Shown here: positions 27,901 to 37,332 of the stretch, piece after piece | How positions within the stretch are numbered: position 1 is the first letter of the stretch | Layout: each line of letters begins with the position of its first letter | Assembly: GCF_000724085.1 (NCBI RefSeq) | Contig: NZ_CCDL010000005.1 | Span: 1-64,000 of the forward strand | Source of the DNA: Oceanobacillus manasiensis | GTDB taxonomy: Bacteria > Bacillota > Bacilli > Bacillales > Amphibacillaceae | Direction: 5' to 3' | Length of the DNA: 64,000 nucleotides | The notes under the pieces: model-generated | Database searches by the model: none | Told to the model about the DNA's origin: nothing | What the model saw: the letters and a program-made list of their open reading frames with translations, nothing else | Program-made: the position numbers and the translations under genes

Positions 27901-28188
27901 CTTAATCGCTTCATACTGTTCAAGGCTAATACCTCCGCTCAGACCACTTAAATAATTCGGTTCTAATAACTTCTTATCCTCCGTTATGCTGCGACTTCCT
28001 TCTGGACGTACAACTATGTCATAAGAAGCTGACCAGCGCTGTTGCAAGTTATCTACGATTGTACCTTTATTCGTTTCAGAAAGTCCTATTAAATACGTCA
28101 GACCAGCACTCACTATAAAGGCACCAATAAGAAGCAAAATAAACCGATCTTTCCGTCTCCACCAATTTTGCCAAATAAAGCGAATCAT
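24925..28188 (-). CDS. FtsX/MacB-type ABC transporter permease, large, with C-terminal extracellular domain
   Basis: 1087 aa. One N-terminal helix (FILLLIGAFIVSAGLTYLIG) precedes a large extracellular region of about 500 residues. Two blocks of helices follow (about 545-690 and 710-870), each with the FtsX signature of ABC exporters (LARRKEFAVLLSIGWRPSQL, ISERREEISLLQSLGWKRW). A last helix leads to a C-terminal domain of about 160 residues, acidic then beta-rich, outside the cell. This extension is unusual for MacB-type permeases. It overlaps the ATPase gene by 4 nt (ATGA), so the two form one transporter. Export of a lipophilic compound or lipoprotein handling is typical of the family. Substrate unknown. 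Confidence 0.87.
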   Translation of the reverse strand: MIRFIWQNWWRRKDRFILLLIGAFIVSAGLTYLIGLSETNKGTIVDNLQQRWSASYDIVVRPEGSRSITEDKKLLEPNYLSGLSGGISLEQYEAIKNIPGVEIAAPIAMIGYADYSVNFGDAQLPKDGIYRKVMETSVDNGIGEETVSGSTYFVTDIWNNMNKGPEYGVGSPNPDLTVNSFSLLAGVNPEQEAKLVGVDEAILSLGSSRYFEDSDGYFYNEINGGHHEFPIIVNQQSYVDKIDAINFERLNIDITEDNANEVMEKVKENGGEEYLDTVEGEIIYTFSVTGEETFHEFISEMTGVDWETGKVVLSEEEENEEKVEQTDNLEQDKVTSIFFQQSPIEYQEVASPFADRWPYSYQVVPVQNGDEVAIAYRNQESYRQPIYLEEEFIDRVRIKPDWIGFYDASKLQISKDPTSELPMETYRPAAAELVMDSDGNPMNPSKQMKPTGDPYSFLTDPPGMLTTIEAAEKILGDDPISAIRIKVSGVADLSEESQDILEQVAGEIENRTGLITDITLGSSPQLALTYIPGLNDKSSIGWIQQPWVNIGSSISIFKETKIGFSGIVASVIAVAIIYVWASGIVNLLARRKEFAVLLSIGWRPSQLNKLLFLESSIIGLFVAFISWTMLGFVYVSSAAMISFDRFLWTGLFGLIVYLLGSIIPMIMTRNILPYEAMRSGEISASSKRLFQAKGINRMAFNHFIGKWKRSLLSVISISLPTALLAVFLYITFRLRGIMYTSLLGEYVALEIGPAHYVAIVVSLIIAILTTAEIMWQNISERREEISLLQSLGWKRWSIRRLILVEGVFSGLFAALIGLIIALIIIWTLYAAFPVEEIGFILATGLIPILIGVIGTIFPAERAVRMVPNQGIGGNISNREAVDKRLKWAVISISVLLVGSFIFTMVQVAPNIENAKSDVEVEQAFNPTEGNVEKIDNSNPTTDGDELENAHEEPSDYLFEFNTEETSESTGYGGILFYEAKEVESSLPKPEAGMKNIAIEFTFEVRDTMTYDMRPKIHFSILDGEEPYKPVSLRVIEAEGWENERLLHGIHDGKLHAVIEFTVPDSVEDYGLLLKNGTVGNGIMVRFD

Positions 28189-28874
28189 GGTGCTAAACTC
28201 ACCTTATCAGAAAGTACGACGCTGTCCTTCATTGAAATAATACGATTTGCTTTTGAGGCCAATGCTGGATCATGGGTTACGAATAAAATCCCACAACCTT
28301 CCACTTCATTTAACTCTTTTAATAAACTGTATATCCTTTCACCCGTTTCGGTATCGAGGTTTCCGGTAGGTTCATCCGCTAGTAACCAGCTCGGTTTATG
28401 TATGATTGCGCGGGCAATGGCAACTCGTTGTTGTTGGCCTCCAGATAATTGCGATGGAAGCGCACCCATTTTATCAGAGAGTCCAACTTGTTTAAGTACT
28501 TCTTTCGCCCGCTCTAATTTATTGTACGGAACTTTTCGGGAAAACAATGGGGTAAGGACATTTTCTAATGAGGTCAATGTGGGAAGAAGATGAAATTGTT
28601 GAAAGATAAAACCGATCTCTTGGAAGCGAAAATCTGCAATTTTATTCTTACTTTTACTTAATATTTCTTCAGTATCATATGTTATAGTTCCCTTACTCGG
28701 CTTATCGAGTGTTCCAATAAGACTTAATAAGGTAGATTTCCCAGAACCTGATGAACCAATAATAGCAGTGAATTCTCCTTTGTTAAATGACAAATTAACG
28801 TTATTTATTGCTACGGTTTTTGTTCCATCACCTTCAAACTCCTTCGTAAGGTTCTCGCACGCTATAACGTTCAT
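28185..28874 (-). CDS. ABC transporter ATP-binding protein, MacB/LolD type
   Basis: About 229 aa. Walker A GSSGSGKST, Q-loop FIFQQFHLLPTLTSLENV, signature LSGGQQQRVAIARAI, Walker B LLADEPTGNLD and H-loop VTHDP are all intact. The long-loop FQQFHLLP pattern is that of exporters pairing with FtsX-like permeases. ATG 28874 follows GGGGGGATGATTGT. Longer in-frame starts upstream lack a ribosome binding site. First gene of the two-gene exporter. No two-component system of the Bce type is next to it. Confidence 0.92.
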   Translation of the reverse strand: MNVIACENLTKEFEGDGTKTVAINNVNLSFNKGEFTAIIGSSGSGKSTLLSLIGTLDKPSKGTITYDTEEILSKSKNKIADFRFQEIGFIFQQFHLLPTLTSLENVLTPLFSRKVPYNKLERAKEVLKQVGLSDKMGALPSQLSGGQQQRVAIARAIIHKPSWLLADEPTGNLDTETGERIYSLLKELNEVEGCGILFVTHDPALASKANRIISMKDSVVLSDKVSLAP

Positions 28875-29345
28875 ACAATCATCCCCCCGATTAAATTGAT
28901 GACACATTTCTAATAATAATAGAATGGCAACTTGCAGGTTTTTTAAGTGCATACAGTCACAATTGACAATTATATTCAACTATGTAAAACAGCTACACGT
29001 GAAAGCGTTTTACAATGTATATTCTATATTATGTAATGAAAATTGTAAATAATAGGAATATTACTATAAGGGTATTTCCTTGTTGGGATTCATTCAAAAT
29101 ATTATAAAGTGAAATATAATTAAGAAGGTGTTATCAGGGGAATATACAAATCAACAGATCGAATAATTCACATTCAGATAGCACTTTATTTACTCTAGTA
29201 AAAAGAGGATTATGATATGATGGGGGCATTAAAGCAAAGGGAATATTAATGAGAGATGGATTCAGTAAAACTAGGAATTTTTTATGATCTCTGTACTACA
29301 ATTTAAAATAGAAAAAACATATTAAACAGAAGGGAGAAAAATCGT
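28875..29345. other. Divergent intergenic region, no clear element
   Basis: Divergent promoters are expected here. GTGAAAGCGTTTTACA near 28999 partly resembles a CcpA site but lacks the conserved C near its 3' end. No riboswitch or small gene is supported. Confidence 0.45.
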
Positions 29346-29714
29346 TTGAATAAACATATTGTATTTTTCGATGCTGAATGCCCTTTATGCCGTACAGCGA
29401 AGGAGGTGCTGAAAAGACTGGACTGGAATGACACCATTTTCTGGTACCCTGTTCAGGAAGTAAGTGAATCAATAAAAGAGAGAGTCAATAACTATAAAAA
29501 TATGTATGATGAAATCTATATGTATACAAAAGACAAACGGGTTCTGACAGGATTTAATACTGTCCGCAAGATTCTTTCTGTACTGCCAGCCACTACCCCA
29601 TTAGCTTTATTACTCTATCTACCGTTCGCCCAAAATATTGGTAATCCTGCGTACCGTTTTATTTCAACTCGTCGTTATAAATGGTTTGGGAGAGTACCAT
29701 ATAAGAAGCCGTGA
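29346..29714 (+). CDS. DCC-family thiol-disulfide oxidoreductase-like protein
   Basis: 122 aa, YuxK-like. The family motif is FFDAECPLCRTAKEVL near residues 7-22, with the CPLC pair in a thioredoxin-like position. The C-terminal NIGNPAYRFISTRRYKWFG is also typical of DCC proteins. A redox role is assumed from the motif, and no substrate is known for the family. TTG 29346 follows AGAAGGGAGAAAA. Stand-alone gene. Confidence 0.88.
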   Translation: MNKHIVFFDAECPLCRTAKEVLKRLDWNDTIFWYPVQEVSESIKERVNNYKNMYDEIYMYTKDKRVLTGFNTVRKILSVLPATTPLALLLYLPFAQNIGNPAYRFISTRRYKWFGRVPYKKP

Positions 29715-29985
29715 CTGGCATTCGGAGCAAAACGAGGCAATGTTAGAATACGTGAAAAAGACCTGGTTATCCCAAACCTTCACCAATATCTTTCCCAGTT
29801 ACTATTAATAATTTCCCCTCATAATCTGTTAAGTTAATTAACTCCTATTTTTTGTTTTCGAGCTTTATACATAGAACGGCATTTAAAAAAACGAAGCGCT
29901 CTAGCTATAATTAATGTATTTCTACATATACAAAGGGACGGCTTTGCTTTTTGTAAAATAAGAAGCTACCGTCCCCATGTTGTAT

Positions 29986-31470
29986 TTAATTCGTAGTAAT
30001 TATTTTCTTTAGTTCACTACTTAGCTTATTAATTTCTGCAATTGCTGTATTGATATCTGAAATTAATTCATGTTCACTTTCAAGCGTTGCAGCTATTTCT
30101 TGTGTAGAAGAAGTATTCTCTTCTGCAATGTTTGCTACTGTTTCAATTTCCATTTGTATGTCCTTAAAATTGTTCGTTGATGATTGAATTTCATTCATTC
30201 CCATCGATAGCTCATCATTTGTGTATTGAAAGGAATCTTTTATTTCTTTGAAGTAAGAAGCAATCTCATCTAATACTTTCTGTCCTTCCATAAAAGCTGT
30301 TTCCCCTTTGTTTGACTTCTCTTGGGCATTTTTTGATTTATGGAATAAATCTTGTGTTACATTTTCAATATCTAATGTTATATTTGCACTTTGTTCCGCT
30401 AACTTACGAACTTCGTCTGCTACTACTGCAAAACCTTTTCCATGCTCTCCTGCACGCGCAGATTCAATAGCAGCATTCAATGCTAATAGATTCGTTTGCT
30501 CTGCAATATCCTTAATTCCTTTTAAAAGGGAATTTACTGTTTCCAAGCTCGTTTGTAAATCATTCACTGTGGTGGCAGTGGTACTTATGGCAGTATTTAC
30601 AGTAGACATATAATTATTTACTTGATTAAATTTCTCCCAGCCTTCTTGGACCCTTTTATTCATGGCACCCGATTTGTCCACAATATCTTGTGATATGGAA
30701 ATGGATTTATTCGCTCGATCTACCGAATCTCCCATTGATTCACTAACCGAACTAATGCTATTAGCCTCTTCTTGTATTCCAGTCGCCATTTGCTCAACTG
30801 ATTCTCTGATCAGATGACTAGAATCATAGATTGTAGAAATATTGTTGTTTAAATGATCGATGTTATTATCTAGTGTATTCGTATTTTTTTCGATTTCTTG
30901 AAGTGTTTCTTTTAATTGCTTTGTTAAAAGCTGTGCTTCTGTTTCCTTCTGATACGATTCATCAATTAGTTCTCTTCCCCATTTGGTTAATAAGTACAAA
31001 GCAACCAATATCCCATTAATTAATGCAATTACCGTAATAAAACCTTTGAAGTTATGATCCATACCAAATATTTCTTCGGGTACAATCAAGTACGTGACAA
31101 TGATCGCTAGATTAACAAAAACACCAAATATAAGTATTAGTTTTTCTTTAAAATAAAGAGCAATCATAGCAATAGACAATAATATAATATAATGCTTATT
31201 TAATGCAAAACCATCCAAATAAAACAGAGCGGTAGTAACTAAAAATGGTAATAAAGCGAAGAATAAACCTTTTACATATGGAGGTATTGGTAAGTAATAA
31301 TTAATTACAGATAGAATAATTACCAACGAACCCGCAATCACAATACCTACACTGTCACCAAAACCTCTCGAAAATACTATTGGTATAACTAAAAGTAAAA
31401 CAATTGAAATCAATAAAAATAAATTAACCTTATGTACCCTTTGTGTATTGTACGTATCTTGTATCCCCAT
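29986..31470 (-). CDS. Membrane methyl-accepting chemotaxis protein with multi-helix sensor
   Basis: About 494 aa. Residues about 20-165 contain five or six tightly packed membrane helices instead of the usual single extracellular sensor loop. A coiled linker follows ([18 protein letters not shown]), then an MCP signalling domain with tip [40 protein letters not shown] (split motif). Such receptors probably sense membrane state or a membrane-soluble cue. ATG 31470 is preceded by AAGGGGATTGTG. A hairpin GGGACGG/CCGTCCC at about 29935-29976 lies just behind the gene. Confidence 0.88.
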   Translation of the reverse strand: MGIQDTYNTQRVHKVNLFLLISIVLLLVIPIVFSRGFGDSVGIVIAGSLVIILSVINYYLPIPPYVKGLFFALLPFLVTTALFYLDGFALNKHYIILLSIAMIALYFKEKLILIFGVFVNLAIIVTYLIVPEEIFGMDHNFKGFITVIALINGILVALYLLTKWGRELIDESYQKETEAQLLTKQLKETLQEIEKNTNTLDNNIDHLNNNISTIYDSSHLIRESVEQMATGIQEEANSISSVSESMGDSVDRANKSISISQDIVDKSGAMNKRVQEGWEKFNQVNNYMSTVNTAISTTATTVNDLQTSLETVNSLLKGIKDIAEQTNLLALNAAIESARAGEHGKGFAVVADEVRKLAEQSANITLDIENVTQDLFHKSKNAQEKSNKGETAFMEGQKVLDEIASYFKEIKDSFQYTNDELSMGMNEIQSSTNNFKDIQMEIETVANIAEENTSSTQEIAATLESEHELISDINTAIAEINKLSSELKKIITTN

Positions 31471-31615
31471 CACAATCCCCTTACTATCATAATCTCTTCT
31501 ACTATCTTATATCGGCTGTGAAATGGAAATGTTTAGTTGATATTCAATATATATGCATTAAATTTGGATATAGAGTATACTTTATACTGCCATTACAACT
31601 TAGAGGAGGAATTAT

Positions 31616-32641
31616 ATGAGAATAGCAATCATGGGAGCTGGTTCATTGGGCACCATTATCGGTGCATATCTTTCAAAAGGGAACGAGAATGTTGAACTTA
31701 TTGATGTCAACAAAGAACATGTTGACGCTTTAAATCAATCTGGTGCAACAATTACAGGAACTGTAACGGAAACAATTGCAGTAAAAGCAATTACTCCAGA
31801 ACAAATGGAAGGGACTTATGATTTAGTCCTTTTATTAACGAAGCAACTATATAATGGGGAAGTTCTATCTAATCTTCAACCTTATTTAAGTGAGGATAGT
31901 ACCATTCTTTCCTTACAAAACGGTGTTCCGGAAGAGTCGCTTGCTTCTATTTTAGGCAAGGATAAAGTGATCGGTGGATCCGTTGAATTTGGTGCAACAT
32001 GGGTTAAACCTGGTGTATCTGAATTAACAACAGCTGTAGATGCTTTCAGAGCAAACGCTTTTCAAATCGGTGAATTAGATGGAACCATTACGGATCGCAT
32101 TAACCAAATAAAAGAAGTTCTTGATTTAGTAGGTAATACAACTATATCTTCTAATCTTGTAGGAACGAAGTGGGCAAAACTCCTAGTAAATGTTGCTATG
32201 AGTGGGTTGTCTACTGCTTTAGGTTGTACATATGGAGATGTTCTTAATAATGAAGATGCTGTAACAAGCGCAGTAATGTTAGCAGATGAAACACTTAAAG
32301 TTGGGGTCGCATCAGGTGTTGAATTTGAAGAACTTGCTGGATTTAATTTAGCTATCTTTAAACTAGAGGAAAACAAGATCAATCTAGGCCAAGCAATCGA
32401 TTTTGCAAAGAAAGCATTTGGACCACAAGCCTTACTCAAAGCAAGTATGTTACAAGACCTAGAAAAGAAACGGAAAACCGAGATAGACTATATTAATGGG
32501 GTTATATCATCCAAAGGAAAAGAAACCGATATCGACACACCATTTAACGATTTAGTAGTACGTTTAGTGAAGAAAGCTGAAACCGAAAAGGTTATTCCGA
32601 ACTTTGAAGAAAACCTTTCCTATTTCAAAGAGTTGCTGTAA
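31616..32641 (+). CDS. 2-dehydropantoate 2-reductase family (ketopantoate reductase)
   Basis: 341 aa. N-terminal Rossmann fold with NADPH-binding MGAGSLGTIIGAYLSKG (residues 6-22), LLLTKQLYN and LQNGVPEESLASILG, then a helical C-terminal ApbA domain with the family-conserved Lys in GTKWAKLLVNVAMSGLSTALGC. Reduction of ketopantoate in pantothenate synthesis is the family reaction. It is somewhat longer than typical PanE and isolated from panBCD, so a different 2-oxoacid substrate is possible. GAGGAGGAATTAT precedes the ATG. A terminator follows directly. Confidence 0.85.
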   Translation: MRIAIMGAGSLGTIIGAYLSKGNENVELIDVNKEHVDALNQSGATITGTVTETIAVKAITPEQMEGTYDLVLLLTKQLYNGEVLSNLQPYLSEDSTILSLQNGVPEESLASILGKDKVIGGSVEFGATWVKPGVSELTTAVDAFRANAFQIGELDGTITDRINQIKEVLDLVGNTTISSNLVGTKWAKLLVNVAMSGLSTALGCTYGDVLNNEDAVTSAVMLADETLKVGVASGVEFEELAGFNLAIFKLEENKINLGQAIDFAKKAFGPQALLKASMLQDLEKKRKTEIDYINGVISSKGKETDIDTPFNDLVVRLVKKAETEKVIPNFEENLSYFKELL

Positions 32642-32661
32642 AAACATATAACTCTACAAGC

Positions 32662-32692
32662 AGAACACTAGTCTATGCTAGTGTTCTTTTTT
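32662..32692 (+). terminator. Intrinsic terminator of the reductase gene
   Basis: AGAACACTAG/CTAGTGTTCT with 6-base loop, then TTTTTTC. Confidence 0.92.
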
Positions 32693-32781
32693 CTTAGTTT
32701 CGTAATCATATATTTATACTTTTCCATTACTATGCCGATATAATAAAAGGAATTTTTTACAGACTGAAGGAGTGAATGTTC

Positions 32782-34254
32782 ATGACGATTGATGAATTAC
32801 AACAGAAAACATTACAAAGGAAAAATAGAATTATTTTAATCATGTTGATCATAACAGTAGTTTTAGGTGTAGTAGTAGAAATAAGCATGAATAAACCGCT
32901 TGAACTCATTTTAGCGATCGCAATAGGTGGGCTTGTTTTATGTGGTACCATTGCCTATTTGCTCAAAACAAAGAAATTTACGAAACAAATAGGGTATCTC
33001 GCGATAATCGGACTAGCAGCTATTTTAGGAAGTATTATTTTTATCAGCCCATCTGAAAATAATCTATCTCTTCTCTATTTCCTACTAATTAGTTCCGCCT
33101 TTTATATGAATCTAGTAATTTTTATTATCGGCACGTTTCTAGCGGTTAGTTTATTACTTTTCGCCTTTTCTATAAATGGAGCTATTTATTCTTCGGATCT
33201 CACCACCTATCTATTCTTGTTTTCTCTATCTGTTCTCGTTCTTGTCTTCCAAACGAAAGTTATGGGCAGATTGGAGAAAGATCTTGGTAGCATGAAGGCT
33301 GAGGCTGAAGAACAGTTACAGAAAGAAACGCAGCAACGGATTGTTATTGAAGATAATTCCCGAGTGATTGCGGACAACATGGAACAAGTAAAGTCACAGT
33401 CCGAATTGGAAAAACAAACAATCGAAGAAGTAAATATTTCAATACAAGAAATTGTTGCTGGAACACAATCACAAGGAAATTCGATCAATGATATTATGAC
33501 TGCAATGGAAAGTACTGCAAAACAAGTTGTCTCCATGAATAAACGGGTCCAAGAAACGAATCGTTTTACGAGTAATATAACGGGACGAATTGATGAAGGT
33601 AGTTCACAGTCAGTATTGTTAAATAATAATATGCAAGACTTCAAGGAATTCATTGAAATTTTGAAGAAAGATATGAATCAATTAAGTAAAAATATTGAAT
33701 CCTCGTTAACAGCAATTGAGGCCATACAAGGAATATCCGATCAAACAAACCTCCTTGCTCTAAATGCCTCTATCGAAGCAGCCAGAGCTGGAGAAGCAGG
33801 TAGAGGTTTTTCCGTTGTTGCTGATGAAATTCGTAAACTAGCAGAAGGATCCAAACAAACTACTGAGCAAATTTCTACCATGTTAAATCAAGTACACGAC
33901 AACAATCAGGAAACGCAAAAACAAATGGATGTTGTATCAAGTAGAATGGATGAAAATATTGAAGAAACCGTACGGAATAGATCTATTTTCCAATCGATCC
34001 AAGATTCCATTAATCATCTTCAACAAGAAATTCAAAGTTTCACATCTGTAGCGGGAAATATTGATCAAGATACTCGGAACATTGAATCATCAGTAAACGA
34101 ATTTGCTTCTGTTCTAGAACAAACCTCCGCTTCTTTGGAAGAGATTTCCGCAAGTATTCAGATGCAAACGGAAAATAAAGAACAACTCACGCATCTAGTG
34201 AAAGAAACAAATGATGCTACCAAAAATCTTTCCAATCTTTTTAATAGAGAGTAG
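32782..34254 (+). CDS. Membrane methyl-accepting chemotaxis protein, second copy
   Basis: About 490 aa. It has the same plan as the receptor at 29986: five or six helices in residues about 18-160 ([18 protein letters not shown] onward), a coiled linker, and a signalling tip [40 protein letters not shown] (split motif). The C-terminus lacks an obvious CheR/CheB pentapeptide. The start is ATG 32782, 9 nt after AAGGAG. ATG 32776 is too close. The two receptors flank the reductase gene and are likely an old duplication or a shared-function pair. Confidence 0.88.
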   Translation: MTIDELQQKTLQRKNRIILIMLIITVVLGVVVEISMNKPLELILAIAIGGLVLCGTIAYLLKTKKFTKQIGYLAIIGLAAILGSIIFISPSENNLSLLYFLLISSAFYMNLVIFIIGTFLAVSLLLFAFSINGAIYSSDLTTYLFLFSLSVLVLVFQTKVMGRLEKDLGSMKAEAEEQLQKETQQRIVIEDNSRVIADNMEQVKSQSELEKQTIEEVNISIQEIVAGTQSQGNSINDIMTAMESTAKQVVSMNKRVQETNRFTSNITGRIDEGSSQSVLLNNNMQDFKEFIEILKKDMNQLSKNIESSLTAIEAIQGISDQTNLLALNASIEAARAGEAGRGFSVVADEIRKLAEGSKQTTEQISTMLNQVHDNNQETQKQMDVVSSRMDENIEETVRNRSIFQSIQDSINHLQQEIQSFTSVAGNIDQDTRNIESSVNEFASVLEQTSASLEEISASIQMQTENKEQLTHLVKETNDATKNLSNLFNRE

Positions 34255-34280
34255 GGAGAGGTTTGCAATTTGATAAAGTT

Positions 34281-34612
34281 GAGTCTGGGACATAACTAAA
34301 TTATTAACGCTTAAATACGAATAATACTTTTAGCGTCGCTTCGACAGAACACTTCGCTTTCCACGGGCACGGCCTCAGCCTCCTCGCGGAAAGGGCATCA
34401 CTGCGGGGTCTTCGGACTCGTGCTGTTCCCGTTGGACAAGAAAGACTACGTCAGCTACGCATCGCACGCAGAAAATGCTATAGCATTTTCAAGGAGTCTC
34501 CGCGTTCTGTCTACGCTATAATAAGAAAACCCGAACTAGTCAAACCGTTTTTCAAGGAGTTGCATGATAGTTCGGGTTTTAAAATGTTAAGAGAACTTTT
34601 GTCCCAAGCTCT
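34281..34612. repeat. Dispersed intergenic repeat, family A, copy 1 (about 332 bp)
   Basis: It is bounded by inverted ends GAGTCTGGGACATAA and TTTTGTCCCAAGCTC. The interior carries GACAGAAC ... GTTCTGTC and CACGGGCACG ... CGTGC pairings, so most of the element can fold into one long imperfect hairpin. A terminator-like AACCCGAACT ... AGTTCGGGTTTT lies near its end. There is no coding capacity. A diverged copy lies at about 47560-47830. Confidence 0.85.
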
Positions 34613-34673
34613 TCTGTTTTTTAGTAATTAGTACCTTTTTTAAAAAATATAGTTTCTCAAGCTATTACTCGAT

Positions 34674-35102
34674 TTACGACAGCTCAATATTCACCACCAA
34701 ATTATTAGTATCAGCCTGCTCTTCAACCATCCAATTTCCGGACAGCATCCGCTTTAAATCCACTAATTGCTCACTATCTAAATTCAGGTTCCGAATTCCT
34801 GTTTCCGTCAATTCATAGTCCGTTTCTTTCTCTTTTCCAAATCGGAGCCGTAATAAATTTTTCAATCCATTAAACGTAATAAATTTCACCCGATAACCTT
34901 GTGAAAGGGCCTTTTTAAACCCTTCCATATCTTTCTCAGCAAAGTTAATCAGTTCCTGAAAATCAAAGTTGCTATTCAGTTCCTGCCAGGATTCGATTTT
35001 CCCCTGCTCTATTTGGGTAAGAATTTCCTTATCTGATATGCCGTTACTTCTCAATGTTTCAATCATATAAGCGTCCATTAATGAAATCTTATGTAACTCC
35101 AA
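34674..35102 (-). CDS. Unknown 142-aa protein
   Basis: Starts MELHKISLMDAYMIETL and is predicted soluble and helical in its first 60 residues (SDKEILTQIEQGKIESWQEL). The middle reads GYRVKFITFNGLKNLLRLRFG, followed by an acidic second half (ELTETGIRNLNLDSEQLVDL). It ends with the strand pattern WMVEEQADTNNLVVNIEL. I recognise no domain. AGGAGGAATACG precedes ATG 35102. It lies between two dispersed repeats and shares no operon with neighbours. Confidence 0.65.
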   Translation of the reverse strand: MELHKISLMDAYMIETLRSNGISDKEILTQIEQGKIESWQELNSNFDFQELINFAEKDMEGFKKALSQGYRVKFITFNGLKNLLRLRFGKEKETDYELTETGIRNLNLDSEQLVDLKRMLSGNWMVEEQADTNNLVVNIELS

Positions 35103-35130
35103 TCGTATTCCTCCTCTATTGATTGTTTTC

Positions 35131-35287
35131 TATAAAGTGAAACTTCCATCAGTGGGTGGTTCATTTATCCCTCCACTGATTGTTAGTTGAACGAATCGGG
35201 GTGTTAGCTTCCGTTTACTTCCACTTATACATCACTGTTTCACTTCATGTTAGAAAGTGGGAATCTTACGGACGGTTACTCCAGGAT
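35131..35287 (-). repeat. Dispersed intergenic repeat, family B, copy 1
   Basis: Read on the minus strand it is over 80% identical by eye to 63519-63670. It shares ACCGTCCGTAAGA, AACATGAAGTGAAACAGTG, CCGATTCGTTCAACTAAC and a CAGTGG...CCACTG hairpin. It begins inside the last codons of the upstream ATPase gene, whose stop codon TAA (35276-35278) lies within the repeat. Confidence 0.88.
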
Positions 35288-36280
35288 AAGTTGTTTCTTT
35301 TCGGTATTTATTGGATAAAAGCAAGAGACAAGATGACCATCGTTTCCATCCTTCGCTTCCAATAATGGAGTGTTTGTTTTACAATTTTCTTGCGCGAATG
35401 GACATCTAGTGTGAAAGACACAACCTGTTGGTGGATTGGCTGGTGAGGGTAATTCACCACTTAACACAATTCGTTTGCGCATTTTTTCTTTTTCCGGATC
35501 TGGCAACGGAATAGCCGACAATAACGCATTGGTATACGGATGACTTGCATCGTTGTAAAAAGATTCACTATCGGAGATTTCCATTACTTTCCCTAAATAC
35601 ATAACCCCAACTTTGTCTGCAATATGCTTGATAACCGATAAATCATGGGCTATAAAAACATACGTCAAATTAAGCTCTTTTTGCAGATCTTCCAGCAAAT
35701 TAATAACCTGTGCCTGTACGGAGACATCCAATGCACTAACTGGTTCATCCAAAATTAATAATTTCGGATTCAAAGCAATTGCACGAGCTATCCCAATTCG
35801 CTGCCGCTGACCACCAGAAAACTGGTGAGGTAATTTATGATAATCATCAGCTTTTAATCCGACAAGATCCATTAATTCCTTAACTCGGCGCTCCAAATCA
35901 TTGGTCATACGATAGGCTTTTAATGGCGCGCCTATAATATCGCCTGCTTTCATTCTTGGGTTGAGACTTGTATATGGATCCTGATACACCATTTGAATAT
36001 TCCGTCTGAGCTGATGCATCTCTTTATGAGAGTAATGAAGTATACTTTTACCTTCAAATAAAATATCTCCAGATGTGGGCTTTTGCAGTCCAACGATTGT
36101 TCGAGCAAGTGTACTCTTTCCACAACCTGACTCCCCCACGATTCCAAGGGTTTCCCCTTTATTAACTGATAAATCAACACCATTAACAGCCTTTACGTGT
36201 TTTTTCGTTTTTTGGAATACTCCACCTTTAATTGGAAAATGCATATGTAAATCACGAATCTCAAGCAAGGCTTCTGACAT
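35276..36280 (-). CDS. oppF: Oligopeptide ABC transporter ATP-binding protein, OppF type
   Basis: About 334 aa, with Walker A GESGCGKST, signature SGGQRQRIGIARAI, Walker B LLILDEPVSALD, and the peptide-transporter C-terminal domain with a Cys cluster (GCVFHTRCPFAQENC). That cluster is characteristic of OppD/OppF and may bind an Fe-S cluster. ATG 36280 begins 1 nt after the oppD stop, with GGGGTG as ribosome binding site. Last gene of the S-box operon. Its final codons (LILE-stop) overlap a dispersed repeat. Confidence 0.93.
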   Translation of the reverse strand: MSEALLEIRDLHMHFPIKGGVFQKTKKHVKAVNGVDLSVNKGETLGIVGESGCGKSTLARTIVGLQKPTSGDILFEGKSILHYSHKEMHQLRRNIQMVYQDPYTSLNPRMKAGDIIGAPLKAYRMTNDLERRVKELMDLVGLKADDYHKLPHQFSGGQRQRIGIARAIALNPKLLILDEPVSALDVSVQAQVINLLEDLQKELNLTYVFIAHDLSVIKHIADKVGVMYLGKVMEISDSESFYNDASHPYTNALLSAIPLPDPEKEKMRKRIVLSGELPSPANPPTGCVFHTRCPFAQENCKTNTPLLEAKDGNDGHLVSCFYPINTEKKQLILE

Positions 36281-36281
36281 C

Positions 36282-37298
36282 TTAGAGCACCCCTTCCCTA
36301 TCTGCAGATTCAAGTCGCTCTTTCTCTGCCTCAAATTCCTGTTCTGTCAAGATACAAGCCACCCAATGCCCTTCCTTCCTTGGCATTAATTCGGGATCTA
36401 TTTCCAGACATTTTTCTGTCGCAAAGGGACATCTTGGATGAAAATTACACCCTTTTGGTGGGGACACGAGATTTGGTGGCTGTCCTTCAATACTAATCAA
36501 TCGCTCATGTGCTACTCCGTCCAAACGTGGCAAGGAACGCAGCAGTGACCAGGTGTAAGGCATAGACGTACGATAGAATATATCGTTCACAGATCCTTTT
36601 TCCACAATTCGTCCAGAATACATAACTAAAACCTTTTCAGCCATTTGTGAAATGACACCTAAGTCGTGACTAATGAGTATAATTGCTGTACCGTACTTCT
36701 CTTGAATTCCCTTCATTAATTCTAATATTTGTGCTTGAATCGTTACATCTAGTGCAGTTGTAGGTTCATCTGCAATTAATAGTTTCGGATTACCAGCCAA
36801 GGCGATCGCAATTAACACCCGTTGCCTCATCCCGCCAGAGAAGTGGTGCGGATAATCATCCATTCTACTTTCAGCGTCAGGAATCCCCACATCTTTTAAC
36901 AATTCAATAGCCCGGGCTTTTGCATTCTTACGCGACATTTTTTGATGGGTCAAAATGGCCTCTACCAGCTGTGCACCGACTTTAAAAACTGGATTTAGGC
37001 TGGACATCGGGTCCTGAAATATCATCCCAATTTCATTTCCGCGAATCTTACGGAGCTGCTTTTCTGAAAGCTTTAGCAGATTGCTTCCTTCAAACAAAAT
37101 TTCCCCTTCAGGGTAAAAAGTAGGTGGATTTGGGTTCAGCTGCATGATGGAATTAGCTAACACACTTTTTCCGCTTCCAGATTCACCAACGATTCCGAGG
37201 GTTTCGCCAGCCCTCACCGTAAAGGAAACTCCATCTACCGCTTGGACAATTCCCTCGCTGGTGTCAATCTGTGTTTTAAGGTTTTTTACCTCCAGCAC
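36282..37298 (-). CDS. oppD: Oligopeptide ABC transporter ATP-binding protein, OppD type
   Basis: 338 aa, with Walker [10 protein letters not shown], signature [15 protein letters not shown], Walker [14 protein letters not shown]-loop ISHDLG and the Cys-rich tail ([15 protein letters not shown]). It powers import together with OppF. Encoded in the order hydrolase, binding protein, two permeases, OppD, OppF, all on the minus strand in one run from 42170. Confidence 0.93.
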   Translation of the reverse strand: MLEVKNLKTQIDTSEGIVQAVDGVSFTVRAGETLGIVGESGSGKSVLANSIMQLNPNPPTFYPEGEILFEGSNLLKLSEKQLRKIRGNEIGMIFQDPMSSLNPVFKVGAQLVEAILTHQKMSRKNAKARAIELLKDVGIPDAESRMDDYPHHFSGGMRQRVLIAIALAGNPKLLIADEPTTALDVTIQAQILELMKGIQEKYGTAIILISHDLGVISQMAEKVLVMYSGRIVEKGSVNDIFYRTSMPYTWSLLRSLPRLDGVAHERLISIEGQPPNLVSPPKGCNFHPRCPFATEKCLEIDPELMPRKEGHWVACILTEQEFEAEKERLESADREGVL

Positions 37299-37332
37299 TG
37301 TCTACTCCTCCTTTTATTTAAAAATAAAATCT

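Noticed and set aside
28995-29012. cre site ahead of the ABC exporter
   Set aside because: GTGAAAGCGTTTTACA lacks the conserved C near the 3' end and the distance from the gene is large.
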